Assembly (NCBI GenBank): GCA_030583905.1
Contig: CP129481.1
Location: 1,550,001-1,614,000 of the forward strand
From: Anaerolineales bacterium
Lineage (GTDB): Bacteria > Chloroflexota > Anaerolineae > Anaerolineales > Villigracilaceae
Length of the DNA: 64,000 nucleotides
Reading direction: 5' to 3'
A program made the translations under genes and the position numbers. The notes beneath the pieces were generated by a model that saw only the letters and a program-made list of their open reading frames with translations, had not been told where the DNA came from and searched no databases. Shown piece after piece: positions 40,231 to 48,438 of this stretch. How positions within the stretch are numbered: position 1 is the first letter of the stretch; each line of letters opens with the position of its first letter.

Positions 40231-43200
40231 TTAGCCCTCTTCAATAAGTGCATCAAGTTCTAGCCTGATGTTTTTATGCTCGTTTGACCACCATCTGCGA
40301 AATATATCTACGCCGATTTGATAGGCTGGTATTCCCTCATCGTCGCTCTCAATTAAGACCTCCCGATCCAAAAGCTCTTTGATTGCGTTTGCAAGTCTTG
40401 CTTGAAAGAATTTTACATTGTTTTTATCCCAAAAGGCTTGAATTTCAGGGTAAGTGACTTTCCTTTGGTAAAGGGTATTGGGGGAGAGGTGGCAAATTGT
40501 ACTAATTAAAGCGCTAAATTCAGGTGGATCTGTTGGGGTTTGCATATTGTTCATAAATACACCGGGTGCCATTGCTGGAATCCCTACTTGGCTAGAAGTA
40601 ATGCTGCTGCCTGTTAGTGCTTGTACTACATTTTCGACCTCAGGAAAACCTAATATTGATCTTTTGCTGCTAACTGCATAAATTGCGCAGTTTCTACAAA
40701 TTAACTGAATAAAATAAGGTATACGATTGCTGAGATGTAGAATGTGATCGACGGCATCGTGAGTGAATTGCAGTTTTGGTTTAAGGGTTTGAATTAATTC
40801 GATGGCAGGTTCACGTTCTATTGAAGATACTTTAGTTTCAATTGCATTAACTAATTGCCCGGTAATTCCATATGCTTGATCCCTAACTAACTTTCTTAAA
40901 TCAAATGTTCCAGCAAAAATAAAGCTAGCCTTTCCTTCGATTGCAAACTGCCTTATCGCTGCTAAGAACGATGCATCAATTCGTTTGCTATCAACTAAAC
41001 TTCTATAATAAGAAAATTCGTCAATAAGAAAAACAGGAAAAATATATTTTGATTTTAGATGCTCTAATATTAAGTTCCAATCCCTAAACCTGGTATTATT
41101 TGGGTGTTTTAAAGTAGGGACATCGCCATTTGACAAATCCCCATTGTTTTCGAGTTTAGTTAATTTGTTCATAACACCTTGTTCAAGTAAATATTCCCAC
41201 ATGTCCTTTGCCGAACTTTGAGCATTGGCAGTTGCCATGTTCCACTCAAAAGTCACAATGCGATAATCCTTTTTGTTTATTGTTATATTTTTTAAGTCAA
41301 TTCTTTTACTTAGGTAATTTAAGATGGAGCTTTTTCCTGTGCGTGTTAATCCGTAAAGTATGTAAGTCTTATTTCTGTCGTTCGATGATATATGATTCGC
41401 TAGTTTCTCTATGAATTTCTCTCTACCTTTAAATAAATGTTCGGGTGGAATTTCAACCTCATTCCATGGAATTTCTTCAAGAGATAAATTTGCTCCTGTT
41501 AATACTTCGAGTGTGAAATCGTGTTCTTCAAAGTCGAGAGTATTTTGTTGTAGAATTGGTGCGATTTGAAATTTTAGTTGATAAGGTTTATTGAGTCCGC
41601 TAATTAGCTCGGAAGTATTAATTTGTAATTCCTTATAGTACTGTCCTCCGGCAGGAATTTCATCTGATACATTTATTTCTTCTTCTTTTAACACTTGTTT
41701 GGTGTCGTAAGTAGTTAATCTTAATCGTATTTTAGCCCCTTCGGCGGTTCCTCGTCCTTCATTGCCAATTACTATACTACTCTGAATATAATTATCGTGT
41801 AAATAAAACACGTGAGGTTCAAGTCGAACATTTAATTTTGGTTGAATATCACTAATACGTTTTTGTTCTATATTTCTTAAGGATGTCTGCCACTTGAGTA
41901 AAAGTGGTTCAAAACCAACTCTGCCCCAATAAGTGGGGTTATTCTTAATGATATTGAGTATGCTTTCTATATTTGTGCGAGCGGTAAATAAAATTCCAGT
42001 TCTCTCTTCTGGCGATCTTGTTTGGTACGGAGTTAGTATTGCAAGTATAGCTATTACGCCGTTAAGTATTTCTTTGTCAGTCTCTGAAAGAATCCCTTGA
42101 TGTGGAATAAGTGACCATTGAAGATTTATGCTTCGCAAGTTTTCCGGTGTTAATAGCGTTTGTTCCTGCCCGTTAAAGAAACTCAGTAATTCTTGTGTCA
42201 TTGCTCTACGAGCTAAGAATGCCTGTTGTAAAACATCTCTTGGACGTTTTTGTGGGTTGATTGGTTGTCCGATTATTTGGGAAATAATTTGGTAGGGACG
42301 AGTTCTTTTTCTCTTTGTGTCAAGAATCCAGCCGAGAATGCTAGGTCCTCCTTTAACTACATTAAGCCGGTTCCATACGTAACCGCTGGCTGCACCTAGT
42401 GCTACAACTGAATCGTATGCCATTTTTGTGACCTTATCATTAGGGTGCTCATTACAAAATCTGAATAGATCTGAAAAATTTCTTTCGAAAAGATCGATTG
42501 GCACGGTTTCTTGGATGGATATTAAGGTATAAGCTGCTTGTGCTCTCAATAAATTAGTTAATGGAACCAAGGCCATTTTGATATCAATGCGAACTTGTAG
42601 TGATAAAGATTCGAGATAATAACTAGTGGCGCTGTCTTTTAGTCTGCCAAGTTCAATTGTGTTTATTTGGTTTGAAAAAATTCTCCTTCGCAACTCTGAA
42701 ACTAGAGCGCCTCCCTTTAACATTGCATAACGTGCTAGCGCACTGTAAAATTTTTCTAAATCATAATATGTCCCATCCGGCAAATCGTTATATGCTTTAG
42801 CAGCTTCTAGAAACTCCGGATATCTTTCTCCAAACTCTGACCCTTTTGTTTGAATTGCTTTGTTTAACAATCTGTCCGCATCTTCCACATCAGGATTCCC
42901 TCCTTTTCTGAGTATCATTTCGTCTCTAAACTCTGCCATCTCTATATCTCGGCGGAGCATAGGGCTAATTAATGCGATTCCCTCATCCGTATCATCGACT
43001 TGCAGTTCACTTGTGTCTGATAAGGGAGGGTCGTCGGATGTTGCGCCGGGTGCTGGTGTCGTCCCATAAATTGTTGAGAGAATTTTTAAGGTTACTTGAT
43101 CTTGAGGGTGTTCTTTTAATATTTTTTGTAATATGTCTTTAGCTTTTTCTATATTTCCTAATCTTCTGTATATTTGCGCTAATTGTAAGTTCGAAAACCT

Positions 43201-44064
43201 TTTTACAGCAGGTCGTTTTTCTTCTTTCAAAATTTTTTCATATTGTTTAATGGCATTCTCCCAATCCTTTTGAGATGAAAACATTTGCGCTTTTAAGTTG
43301 ATTAAAGCAAGTTTTTGCTCGCCATTTGTTTTCGGAATCCCTATGTCGAGAAATTGTTGAGCTTCGCCAGTTCTTTTTAATCTCTGAAGTGTCTGCGCAA
43401 TCATTAGATAGAATTGATAACTGTCTTCGCCAAGTTCGTTTGCCTTTTTCAGTAGATTTAAGGCTTTCTCAAGTTCGTTGGCTTGAAAAGCTTTTCCTAC
43501 TTCTGCCATGATGTCTTTTCGGTTGTCCAACGAGTTGTGGGATGATTTCTTTTCGATTACCCCGCTCTCCATTTTTTGTTTTTTGATTTGAGTGTTTGAT
43601 GTTTGTGCGGTTTTTTTATTTTCATCATGAATGGGGTTTAAGTTTTTTTGTCTTACCAAGTATGAACTTAAATATTCTATTTCTTCGGTACTAATTCTGT
43701 TGGTGGAGATATTTCTATTTGCTATCTGTGCATTACTTCCTTTATTTTGCAGTTTGATAACCGAAGCAATGATTTTTTCTTCAAGATTTTTAGCATTATA
43801 TCTGTTCGCAAATTTTAAAATCTCTTTAGTTACGGAACTAATATCTTCGTGCCCCTCGCTAATGATTCTTAATAAGTGCTCGTATGAATATTTAGCATTT
43901 TCGATATCGCCATTTGCCTCATAAGCTCTGGCAATAAAAAGCCACCCTGATATATCAAAGGGATTTTCGGACAGAATTTTATTTAACCTCTCAATAAAAG
44001 GTCTTATTTGACCTTTTTGAATTGAGTCTATATAATCTCGACTCAAATCCTCGTAATAAGTCAT
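40231..44064 (-). CDS. 1277-aa TPR / CARDB-like / P-loop ATPase protein
   Basis: The N-terminal 340 residues carry two groups of TPR-like repeats (RLNKILSENPFDISGWLFIA; AIKQYEKILKEEKRPAVKRF; DILQKILKEHPQDQVTLKIL). A helical region (about 340-750) has no recognised family. Residues 755-870 form a CARDB-like beta domain (VIGNEGRGTAEGAKIRLRL). The ATPase follows: LFKGREKFIEKLANHI, Walker A YGLTRTGKSS (about 900-912), Walker B FPVFLIDEFSYY (about 1011), then a winged-helix end. No signal peptide or membrane helix is present. It heads the cassette. TPR and CARDB parts would be sensing or scaffold modules. Function is inferred. Confidence 0.8.
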   Translation of the reverse strand: MTYYEDLSRDYIDSIQKGQIRPFIERLNKILSENPFDISGWLFIARAYEANGDIENAKYSYEHLLRIISEGHEDISSVTKEILKFANRYNAKNLEEKIIASVIKLQNKGSNAQIANRNISTNRISTEEIEYLSSYLVRQKNLNPIHDENKKTAQTSNTQIKKQKMESGVIEKKSSHNSLDNRKDIMAEVGKAFQANELEKALNLLKKANELGEDSYQFYLMIAQTLQRLKRTGEAQQFLDIGIPKTNGEQKLALINLKAQMFSSQKDWENAIKQYEKILKEEKRPAVKRFSNLQLAQIYRRLGNIEKAKDILQKILKEHPQDQVTLKILSTIYGTTPAPGATSDDPPLSDTSELQVDDTDEGIALISPMLRRDIEMAEFRDEMILRKGGNPDVEDADRLLNKAIQTKGSEFGERYPEFLEAAKAYNDLPDGTYYDLEKFYSALARYAMLKGGALVSELRRRIFSNQINTIELGRLKDSATSYYLESLSLQVRIDIKMALVPLTNLLRAQAAYTLISIQETVPIDLFERNFSDLFRFCNEHPNDKVTKMAYDSVVALGAASGYVWNRLNVVKGGPSILGWILDTKRKRTRPYQIISQIIGQPINPQKRPRDVLQQAFLARRAMTQELLSFFNGQEQTLLTPENLRSINLQWSLIPHQGILSETDKEILNGVIAILAILTPYQTRSPEERTGILFTARTNIESILNIIKNNPTYWGRVGFEPLLLKWQTSLRNIEQKRISDIQPKLNVRLEPHVFYLHDNYIQSSIVIGNEGRGTAEGAKIRLRLTTYDTKQVLKEEEINVSDEIPAGGQYYKELQINTSELISGLNKPYQLKFQIAPILQQNTLDFEEHDFTLEVLTGANLSLEEIPWNEVEIPPEHLFKGREKFIEKLANHISSNDRNKTYILYGLTRTGKSSILNYLSKRIDLKNITINKKDYRIVTFEWNMATANAQSSAKDMWEYLLEQGVMNKLTKLENNGDLSNGDVPTLKHPNNTRFRDWNLILEHLKSKYIFPVFLIDEFSYYRSLVDSKRIDASFLAAIRQFAIEGKASFIFAGTFDLRKLVRDQAYGITGQLVNAIETKVSSIEREPAIELIQTLKPKLQFTHDAVDHILHLSNRIPYFIQLICRNCAIYAVSSKRSILGFPEVENVVQALTGSSITSSQVGIPAMAPGVFMNNMQTPTDPPEFSALISTICHLSPNTLYQRKVTYPEIQAFWDKNNVKFFQARLANAIKELLDREVLIESDDEGIPAYQIGVDIFRRWWSNEHKNIRLELDALIEEG

Positions 44065-44094
44065 CTTTTACCCTTGATGAAGCATTAAAGATTT

Positions 44095-44124
44095 TTATTA
44101 AGATATCTTTTATTATTCGTACAA
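44095..44124 (-). promoter_or_regulatory. Possible promoter of the AT-rich cassette
   Basis: Minus-strand TTGTAC (44119-44124) and TAATAA (44095-44100) with an 18-nt spacer, about 30 nt before the start of the 1277-aa gene. In AT-rich DNA such matches are common, so this is weak. Confidence 0.35.
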
Positions 44125-44235
44125 AAACGGGCTGTGTTTACATCTTTGACAATCATTTTTTGTTCACCACTTATACTCCTCCTGAAACTTAAGTATAAAT
44201 ATTTTAGCCAAAGATACTGTATTTTGCAAGGTTTT

Positions 44236-44796
44236 TTATGTGTTCACAAAATTCAATTCCTTCTGCGCGTGTTCGTATCCGCGTTTGAGCGCTTCGTAAT
44301 TCTTGGGGAGCAGATGTTTGTGACGCGCCGGCAGGTGACCTTCGAGCGCCTTTTCCACATCTTCAAGTTTCAATTCGGGCAGGGCGGTGAGCAGTGCGCC
44401 GATCGCCACCATGTTGAGCAGTTTCTTGTCACCGATCTCTTCGGCGATCTCATTGCATGGAACCATGATGACGTGGATGTCTTCGCGTTTTGCGGTGCGG
44501 TCCACCATGGACTGGTTGACGATGAGCGTCCCGCCGGGTGCGAGCATTTCTTCGTATCTGTCAAAGGATGGCAGGTTCAAGGCGATTGCCAGCGGCGGAT
44601 TCTTTACCAGCGGCGAACCGATCTCAGAATCGGCAATGACGACCGTACAGTTCGCTGTGCCTCCGCGCATTTCGGGACCGTACGAAGGGATCCAGGTCAC
44701 TTCCAAGCCGTTGTCCATGGCAGCGTATGCCACCACCTGACCGCCGAAAAGGACGCCTTGTCCGCCAAAGCCTGCGATGATGATTTCTTTTTGCAT
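44236..44796 (-). CDS. 2-oxoacid:ferredoxin oxidoreductase, gamma subunit
   Basis: The 186-aa protein belongs to the POR/KOR/VOR gamma family: IIAGFGGQGVLFGGQVVAYA at the N-terminus, then TWIPSYGPEMRGGTANCTVV. It forms the CoA- and acceptor-side domain of the complex. It is the last gene of the operon and is separated from the beta gene by an 85-nt spacer filled with an imperfect inverted repeat (44810-44881). AAGGAG precedes its ATG. Confidence 0.94.
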   Translation of the reverse strand: MQKEIIIAGFGGQGVLFGGQVVAYAAMDNGLEVTWIPSYGPEMRGGTANCTVVIADSEIGSPLVKNPPLAIALNLPSFDRYEEMLAPGGTLIVNQSMVDRTAKREDIHVIMVPCNEIAEEIGDKKLLNMVAIGALLTALPELKLEDVEKALEGHLPARHKHLLPKNYEALKRGYEHAQKELNFVNT

Positions 44797-44809
44797 AAAA
44801 TCTCCTTGT

Positions 44810-44881
44810 TTACCACGAGGGGCGCTAAGTTCGCCAAGAAAACCTTTTTCTTCTTCGCGTCTTTGGCGCGCTTTGCGGTAA
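44810..44881. repeat. Imperfect inverted-repeat element inside the oxidoreductase operon
   Basis: The ends TTACCACGAGGGGCGCTAAG (plus) and TTACCGCAAAGCGCGCCAAA (minus) are related inverted repeats with internal GCCAAGAA and CTTCTTCGCG segments. The element fills the whole beta-gamma spacer, whereas the other spacers of the operon are 15 nt or less. It looks like a small dispersed repeat. Confidence 0.55.
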
Positions 44882-45652
44882 TTACACTTTTATCTGCTTG
44901 ATCGCATCACTGATCTTGTAATCACCCAGCGGATAGGCGGGGATCATATGCTCTTCCACGAATTTCAACGAATTGACCGGTGTCATGCCCCAGTTGGTGG
45001 GGCAGGTGGAGAGCAGTTCGACCATCGAGAAGCCCAGTCCGCGGACCTGCGTTTCAAAGGCGGTGCGGATGGCTTTCTTTGCCAGCCGGATGTTCTTCGG
45101 GTCGTGCAGGGAGCGGCGCACACAATAGCCGACGCCGTCCAATGTGGAGATCATTTCCGAAACCTTGATCGGATAGCCTTGCGTTTCCACGTCGCGCCCG
45201 TTTTGCGAGGACGAAGTCTTCATGCCGGGCAGAGTGGTGGGAGCCATCTGTCCGCCGGTCATGCCGAAGTTGGCATTGTTGATGAAGATGACCGTCAGAT
45301 TCTCGCCGCGCGCCGCTGCATGGACAATTTCGCCCATGCCGATGGAAGCCAGATCGCCGTCGCCCTGATAGGTGAAGACCACGCGGTCGGGCAGTACACG
45401 CTTGATGCCGGTCGCCATCGCAGGCGCACGTCCGTGCGGGGCTTCGACAAAATCCGTATCGAAATAGTTGTATGCGAACACGGCGCATCCCACCGGCGCA
45501 ACGCCGATGGTCTTGTCGATCATGCCCATTTCTTCGAGCACTTCCGCCACCAACCGGTGCGCCACGCCGTGCGTACAGCCCGGGCAATAATGCGTGGGCA
45601 TTTCGGTGAAGGCTTCCGGTCGGTCGTAAACAAGATTGTTGGGAGTTGTCAT
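44882..45652 (-). CDS. 2-oxoacid:ferredoxin oxidoreductase, beta (TPP) subunit
   Basis: The 256-aa protein has HYCPGCTHGVAHRLVAEVLE near the N-terminus and the thiamine-pyrophosphate motif GDGDLASIGMGEI...NLTVIFINNANFG. It carries the active-site TPP of the complex that oxidatively decarboxylates 2-oxoacids to acyl-CoA with ferredoxin as acceptor. Its ATG overlaps the alpha-gene stop (TAATG), giving coupled translation. Confidence 0.95.
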   Translation of the reverse strand: MTTPNNLVYDRPEAFTEMPTHYCPGCTHGVAHRLVAEVLEEMGMIDKTIGVAPVGCAVFAYNYFDTDFVEAPHGRAPAMATGIKRVLPDRVVFTYQGDGDLASIGMGEIVHAAARGENLTVIFINNANFGMTGGQMAPTTLPGMKTSSSQNGRDVETQGYPIKVSEMISTLDGVGYCVRRSLHDPKNIRLAKKAIRTAFETQVRGLGFSMVELLSTCPTNWGMTPVNSLKFVEEHMIPAYPLGDYKISDAIKQIKV

Positions 45653-46758
45653 TATGCAGCCATCCTTGTCAGCCAGGAATCTCTTGGGTTGGACTTAACA
45701 GTTAAAGGTCCAGATGCGATGCGTTTGATCTCGTCAAGAATTTCATTGTGGAATGGAACCACGCCGCCGGGGCGTCCATAGAATTCGACGGGAACTCGTC
45801 CGCGCACGGTGAGCAGGACATCGTCCAGCATCTGTCCCATGTTCATTTCGGTGACCAAGAACGCCTCCGCCTGACCTGTGAGTTGATCCAGCGCTTCATA
45901 CGGGAACGGGCTGACGGTGATCGGTCTTAAGAGCCCGACCTTGATGCCCTGCGCGCGTGCCTCGCGGACTGCCGAGAGCGCAACGCGCCCAGCCGTGCCG
46001 AAACCGACGACGACATATTTGGCATCATCGAGGAAATATTCCTTGTAGCGGACTTCACTGGCTTGCACATCCTGCCAGCATTTGAGCAGGCGCAGGTTGG
46101 TCTTTTCTTCGTCGAGCGGGTTGAGATAAATGGAGGAAAGAACGCGGCGTTCACGGTTCATTGCGCCGGTGGTCGCCCACTCGAAATCCTTGCGTTTGAT
46201 CTCCATCATCGTTGGCATTTCAGCGGGTTCCATCATTTGACCTGTGGAACCATCAAGGATGATCATGGTGATCATGCGGTATTTTTCGGCGAGGTCGAAC
46301 GAGAGTGCGGTCAGGTCGATCGCTTCCTGAACGGATGCGGGAGCCAGCACAATGCGCGGATAATCGCCATGTCCGCCGCCGCGAACCGCCTGGTTATAGT
46401 CACTCTGCGCAGGCGCGATGTTGCCGAGACCTGGTCCGCCGCGCATGACGTTCACCAAAACGGCGGGGACTTCCGTGCCGGCAATATAGGACAGCCCTTC
46501 CATCATCAGGCTCACGCCCGGTGACGAAGAAGTGGACATCACGCGCACGCCGGTGCAAGCCGCGCCGTAGACCATGTTGATCGCGCCCAGTTCGGACTCA
46601 GCCTGCACAAAAGCACGCCCAAGTTCGGGCATGCGACGCGAGAGATATTCCAATATTTCCGTCTGCGGGGTGATGGGATAACCGAAATACGCCTCCAGCC
46701 CCGCGCGGACAGATGCTTCGGCTATGGCTTCGTTGCCTTTCCATAATTCTTTTGGCAT
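45652..46758 (-). CDS. 2-oxoacid:ferredoxin oxidoreductase, alpha subunit (VorB-like)
   Basis: The 368-aa protein has WKGNEAIAEASVRAGLEAYF and GYPITPQTEILEYLSRRMPE, then AESELGAINMVYGAACTGVR, RGGPGLGNIAPAQSDYNQAV and EAFLVTEMNMGQMLDDVLL. The sequence is closest in style to 3-methyl-2-oxobutanoate dehydrogenase VorB, though a 2-oxoglutarate substrate (Kor) cannot be excluded. ATG 46758 with GGAG 6 nt upstream is preferred over the GTG 12 nt earlier. Confidence 0.92.
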   Translation of the reverse strand: MPKELWKGNEAIAEASVRAGLEAYFGYPITPQTEILEYLSRRMPELGRAFVQAESELGAINMVYGAACTGVRVMSTSSSPGVSLMMEGLSYIAGTEVPAVLVNVMRGGPGLGNIAPAQSDYNQAVRGGGHGDYPRIVLAPASVQEAIDLTALSFDLAEKYRMITMIILDGSTGQMMEPAEMPTMMEIKRKDFEWATTGAMNRERRVLSSIYLNPLDEEKTNLRLLKCWQDVQASEVRYKEYFLDDAKYVVVGFGTAGRVALSAVREARAQGIKVGLLRPITVSPFPYEALDQLTGQAEAFLVTEMNMGQMLDDVLLTVRGRVPVEFYGRPGGVVPFHNEILDEIKRIASGPLTVKSNPRDSWLTRMAA

Positions 46759-46773
46759 GTGTTTCTCCACAAT

Positions 46774-47016
46774 TTACGCCGCAACCGGAGCGGCTTTGGT
46801 CACTTCACGGTAGACCGTGATTGCCGCATCCGGGCAGACTACGGCACAGATGGCACACCCCGTGCATCCGTCCTTGAACGTGTGCGCGGGGTGGTATCCC
46901 TTCGGGGTAAGTCGTGACATGTCCAGTTCCATCACCCCTTGTGGACAGGCACTCAGGCAAAGTTCACATCCTTTGCAATAGGTATCGCTGACTTCGATCC
47001 AGCCTCTGGCTGCCAT
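46774..47016 (-). CDS. 2-oxoacid:ferredoxin oxidoreductase, delta (ferredoxin-like) subunit
   Basis: The 80-aa protein has two 4Fe-4S motifs, [12 protein letters not shown] and [12 protein letters not shown], as in the delta subunit that relays electrons to ferredoxin. It is the first gene of the operon (delta-alpha-beta-gamma). AAAGGAG precedes the ATG. The 186-nt divergent region to the thiolase contains a GGCGGAAAATTTCGCC hairpin and no known riboswitch. Confidence 0.94.
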   Translation of the reverse strand: MAARGWIEVSDTYCKGCELCLSACPQGVMELDMSRLTPKGYHPAHTFKDGCTGCAICAVVCPDAAITVYREVTKAAPVAA

Positions 47017-47202
47017 TGGTTCTCCTTTTTTAATTATTCGAGAAGTTTGACATTATTAGGCGAAATTTTCCGCCACCCTGATTATGTCGCCATCCATCAT
47101 GGGCGAGTAGTGCCATGCGTCACATACAAAGGCGTACAAAGGTCATTCATTTTTATCCGGTTTATAGATGGTAGAATCGCATATATTGCTCTGGAGGATT
47201 CC

Positions 47203-48414
47203 ATGACCGAAGTTGTCATCATCGATGCCATCCGCACGCCGATTGGGGCGTTGGGCGGCATTCTCTCATCCGTGCGCCCCGACGACATGGCGGCGCATGT
47301 CATCAAAACCATACTCGCACGAAATCCAATTGACCCGGCGCTGGTTGAAGAAGTCTTCATGGGCTGTGCCAATCAAGCAGGCGAAGATAATCGTAATATA
47401 GCGCGGATGGCGGCGTTGCTTGCTGGCCTGCCTGTGGAAGTGGGCGGCGTGACCGTCAATCGCTTGTGTGCATCCGGCTTGAACGCGGTCAATATGGCGG
47501 CGCGCGCGATCAAAGCCGGAGAGGGGGATGTGTACATCGCGGGCGGAGTCGAATCCATGAGTCGCGCACCCTATTCCCTCCCGAAGGCGGAAGCGGGGTT
47601 TTCCTTCGGCAATCTCACCGCGTATGATACTGCACTCGGCTGGCGGTATCCAAATCCAAAAATGAAGGAAATGCACGGCACGGATTCAATGGGCGAGACT
47701 GCTGAAAACATCGCGGCGGAGCGTCCGCATATCACCCGCGAAAAGCAGGATGAATTTGCTGTGCGAAGTCATCAACGTGCCATTGCTGCCATTGACTCGG
47801 GACGCTTCGCGCAGGAGATCGTGCCTGTCCCTGTTCCCCAGAAAAAAGGTGACCCGAAACTGGTGGATACGGACGAACGTCCGCGCCGCGATACTTCGAT
47901 GGAAAGCCTTGCCAAACTCAAACCGGCTTTCAAAAAAGATGGGGGAACTGTCACCGCCGGAAATTCGTCTGGATTAAATGATGGAGCCGCCGCGCTCCTG
48001 ATGATGAGTGAAGAAAAAGCTGGGTCTTTAAATCTTAAACCGCTGGCGCGCATCGTGACCTCCGCCTCGGCGGGGGTACCGCCAAAGGTCATGGGATATG
48101 GACCGATCCCTGCCACGCGTAAAGCCTTGCAGCGTGCCGGATTGAAAACGAAAGATGTCGGTTTGATCGAGATCAACGAAGCCTTTGCCGTGCAGGCGTT
48201 ATCCGTGATGGAAGATCTCGAACTCGACCCCGAGATCGTCAACGTCAACGGCGGAGCCATCGCCATCGGACATCCGCTTGGCTGTTCGGGCGCACGTCTG
48301 ATGACCACGCTTGTTCACGAAATGAAAACTCGCGGAAATGTCAAATACGGCGTCGCGACCTTATGCGTGGGGGTTGGGCAGGGTGAAGCGACAGTGATCG
48401 AATATCTCGGATAA
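47203..48414 (+). CDS. Acetyl-CoA acetyltransferase (thiolase)
   Basis: The 403-aa enzyme has the N-terminal [14 protein letters not shown], the acyl-accepting Cys89 in [30 protein letters not shown], the catalytic His in [17 protein letters not shown], and the C-terminal [15 protein letters not shown] with the second active Cys. It condenses or cleaves acyl-CoA, and it could act with the divergent oxoacid oxidoreductase in branched-chain or fatty-acid metabolism. ATG 47203 follows GGAGGA. A much longer open frame upstream has no coding features. Confidence 0.95.
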   Translation: MTEVVIIDAIRTPIGALGGILSSVRPDDMAAHVIKTILARNPIDPALVEEVFMGCANQAGEDNRNIARMAALLAGLPVEVGGVTVNRLCASGLNAVNMAARAIKAGEGDVYIAGGVESMSRAPYSLPKAEAGFSFGNLTAYDTALGWRYPNPKMKEMHGTDSMGETAENIAAERPHITREKQDEFAVRSHQRAIAAIDSGRFAQEIVPVPVPQKKGDPKLVDTDERPRRDTSMESLAKLKPAFKKDGGTVTAGNSSGLNDGAAALLMMSEEKAGSLNLKPLARIVTSASAGVPPKVMGYGPIPATRKALQRAGLKTKDVGLIEINEAFAVQALSVMEDLELDPEIVNVNGGAIAIGHPLGCSGARLMTTLVHEMKTRGNVKYGVATLCVGVGQGEATVIEYLG

Positions 48415-48438
48415 ATCCGGGAGTTACAAGGAGAAATA

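Larger units (their letters stand above)
37440..44235 (-). other. AT-rich three-gene island (candidate conflict/defence cassette)
   Basis: Base composition changes sharply. As a hand-counted example, 43561-43620 has 20 G/C of 60, whereas 45001-45060 in the flank has 37 of 60. All three genes are on the minus strand and use A/T-ending codons. The block lies between the aldo/keto reductase promoter and the oxidoreductase operon. No transposase, integrase, tRNA or obvious direct repeat was seen at its edges. Gaps 37410-37472 and 44065-44235 hold only a weak promoter and small inverted repeats. Confidence 0.75.

Noticed and set aside
37405..44235. Attachment-site direct repeats, transposase or integrase at the edges of the AT-rich island
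   Set aside because: Both edges were read by eye. Only short AT-rich similarities and a weak ACTAAT/ATTAGT inverted repeat (37442-37465) were found, which is not enough for a mobile-element call.
46939..47202. N-terminal extension of about 88 codons for the thiolase
   Set aside because: It would overlap the ferredoxin gene start and the divergent promoter region. ATG 47203 has GGAGGA and matches the family N-terminus.
47017..47202. Riboswitch in the divergent region between the ferredoxin subunit and thiolase genes
   Set aside because: Only a simple GGCGGAAAATTTCGCC hairpin is visible, with no known aptamer core.
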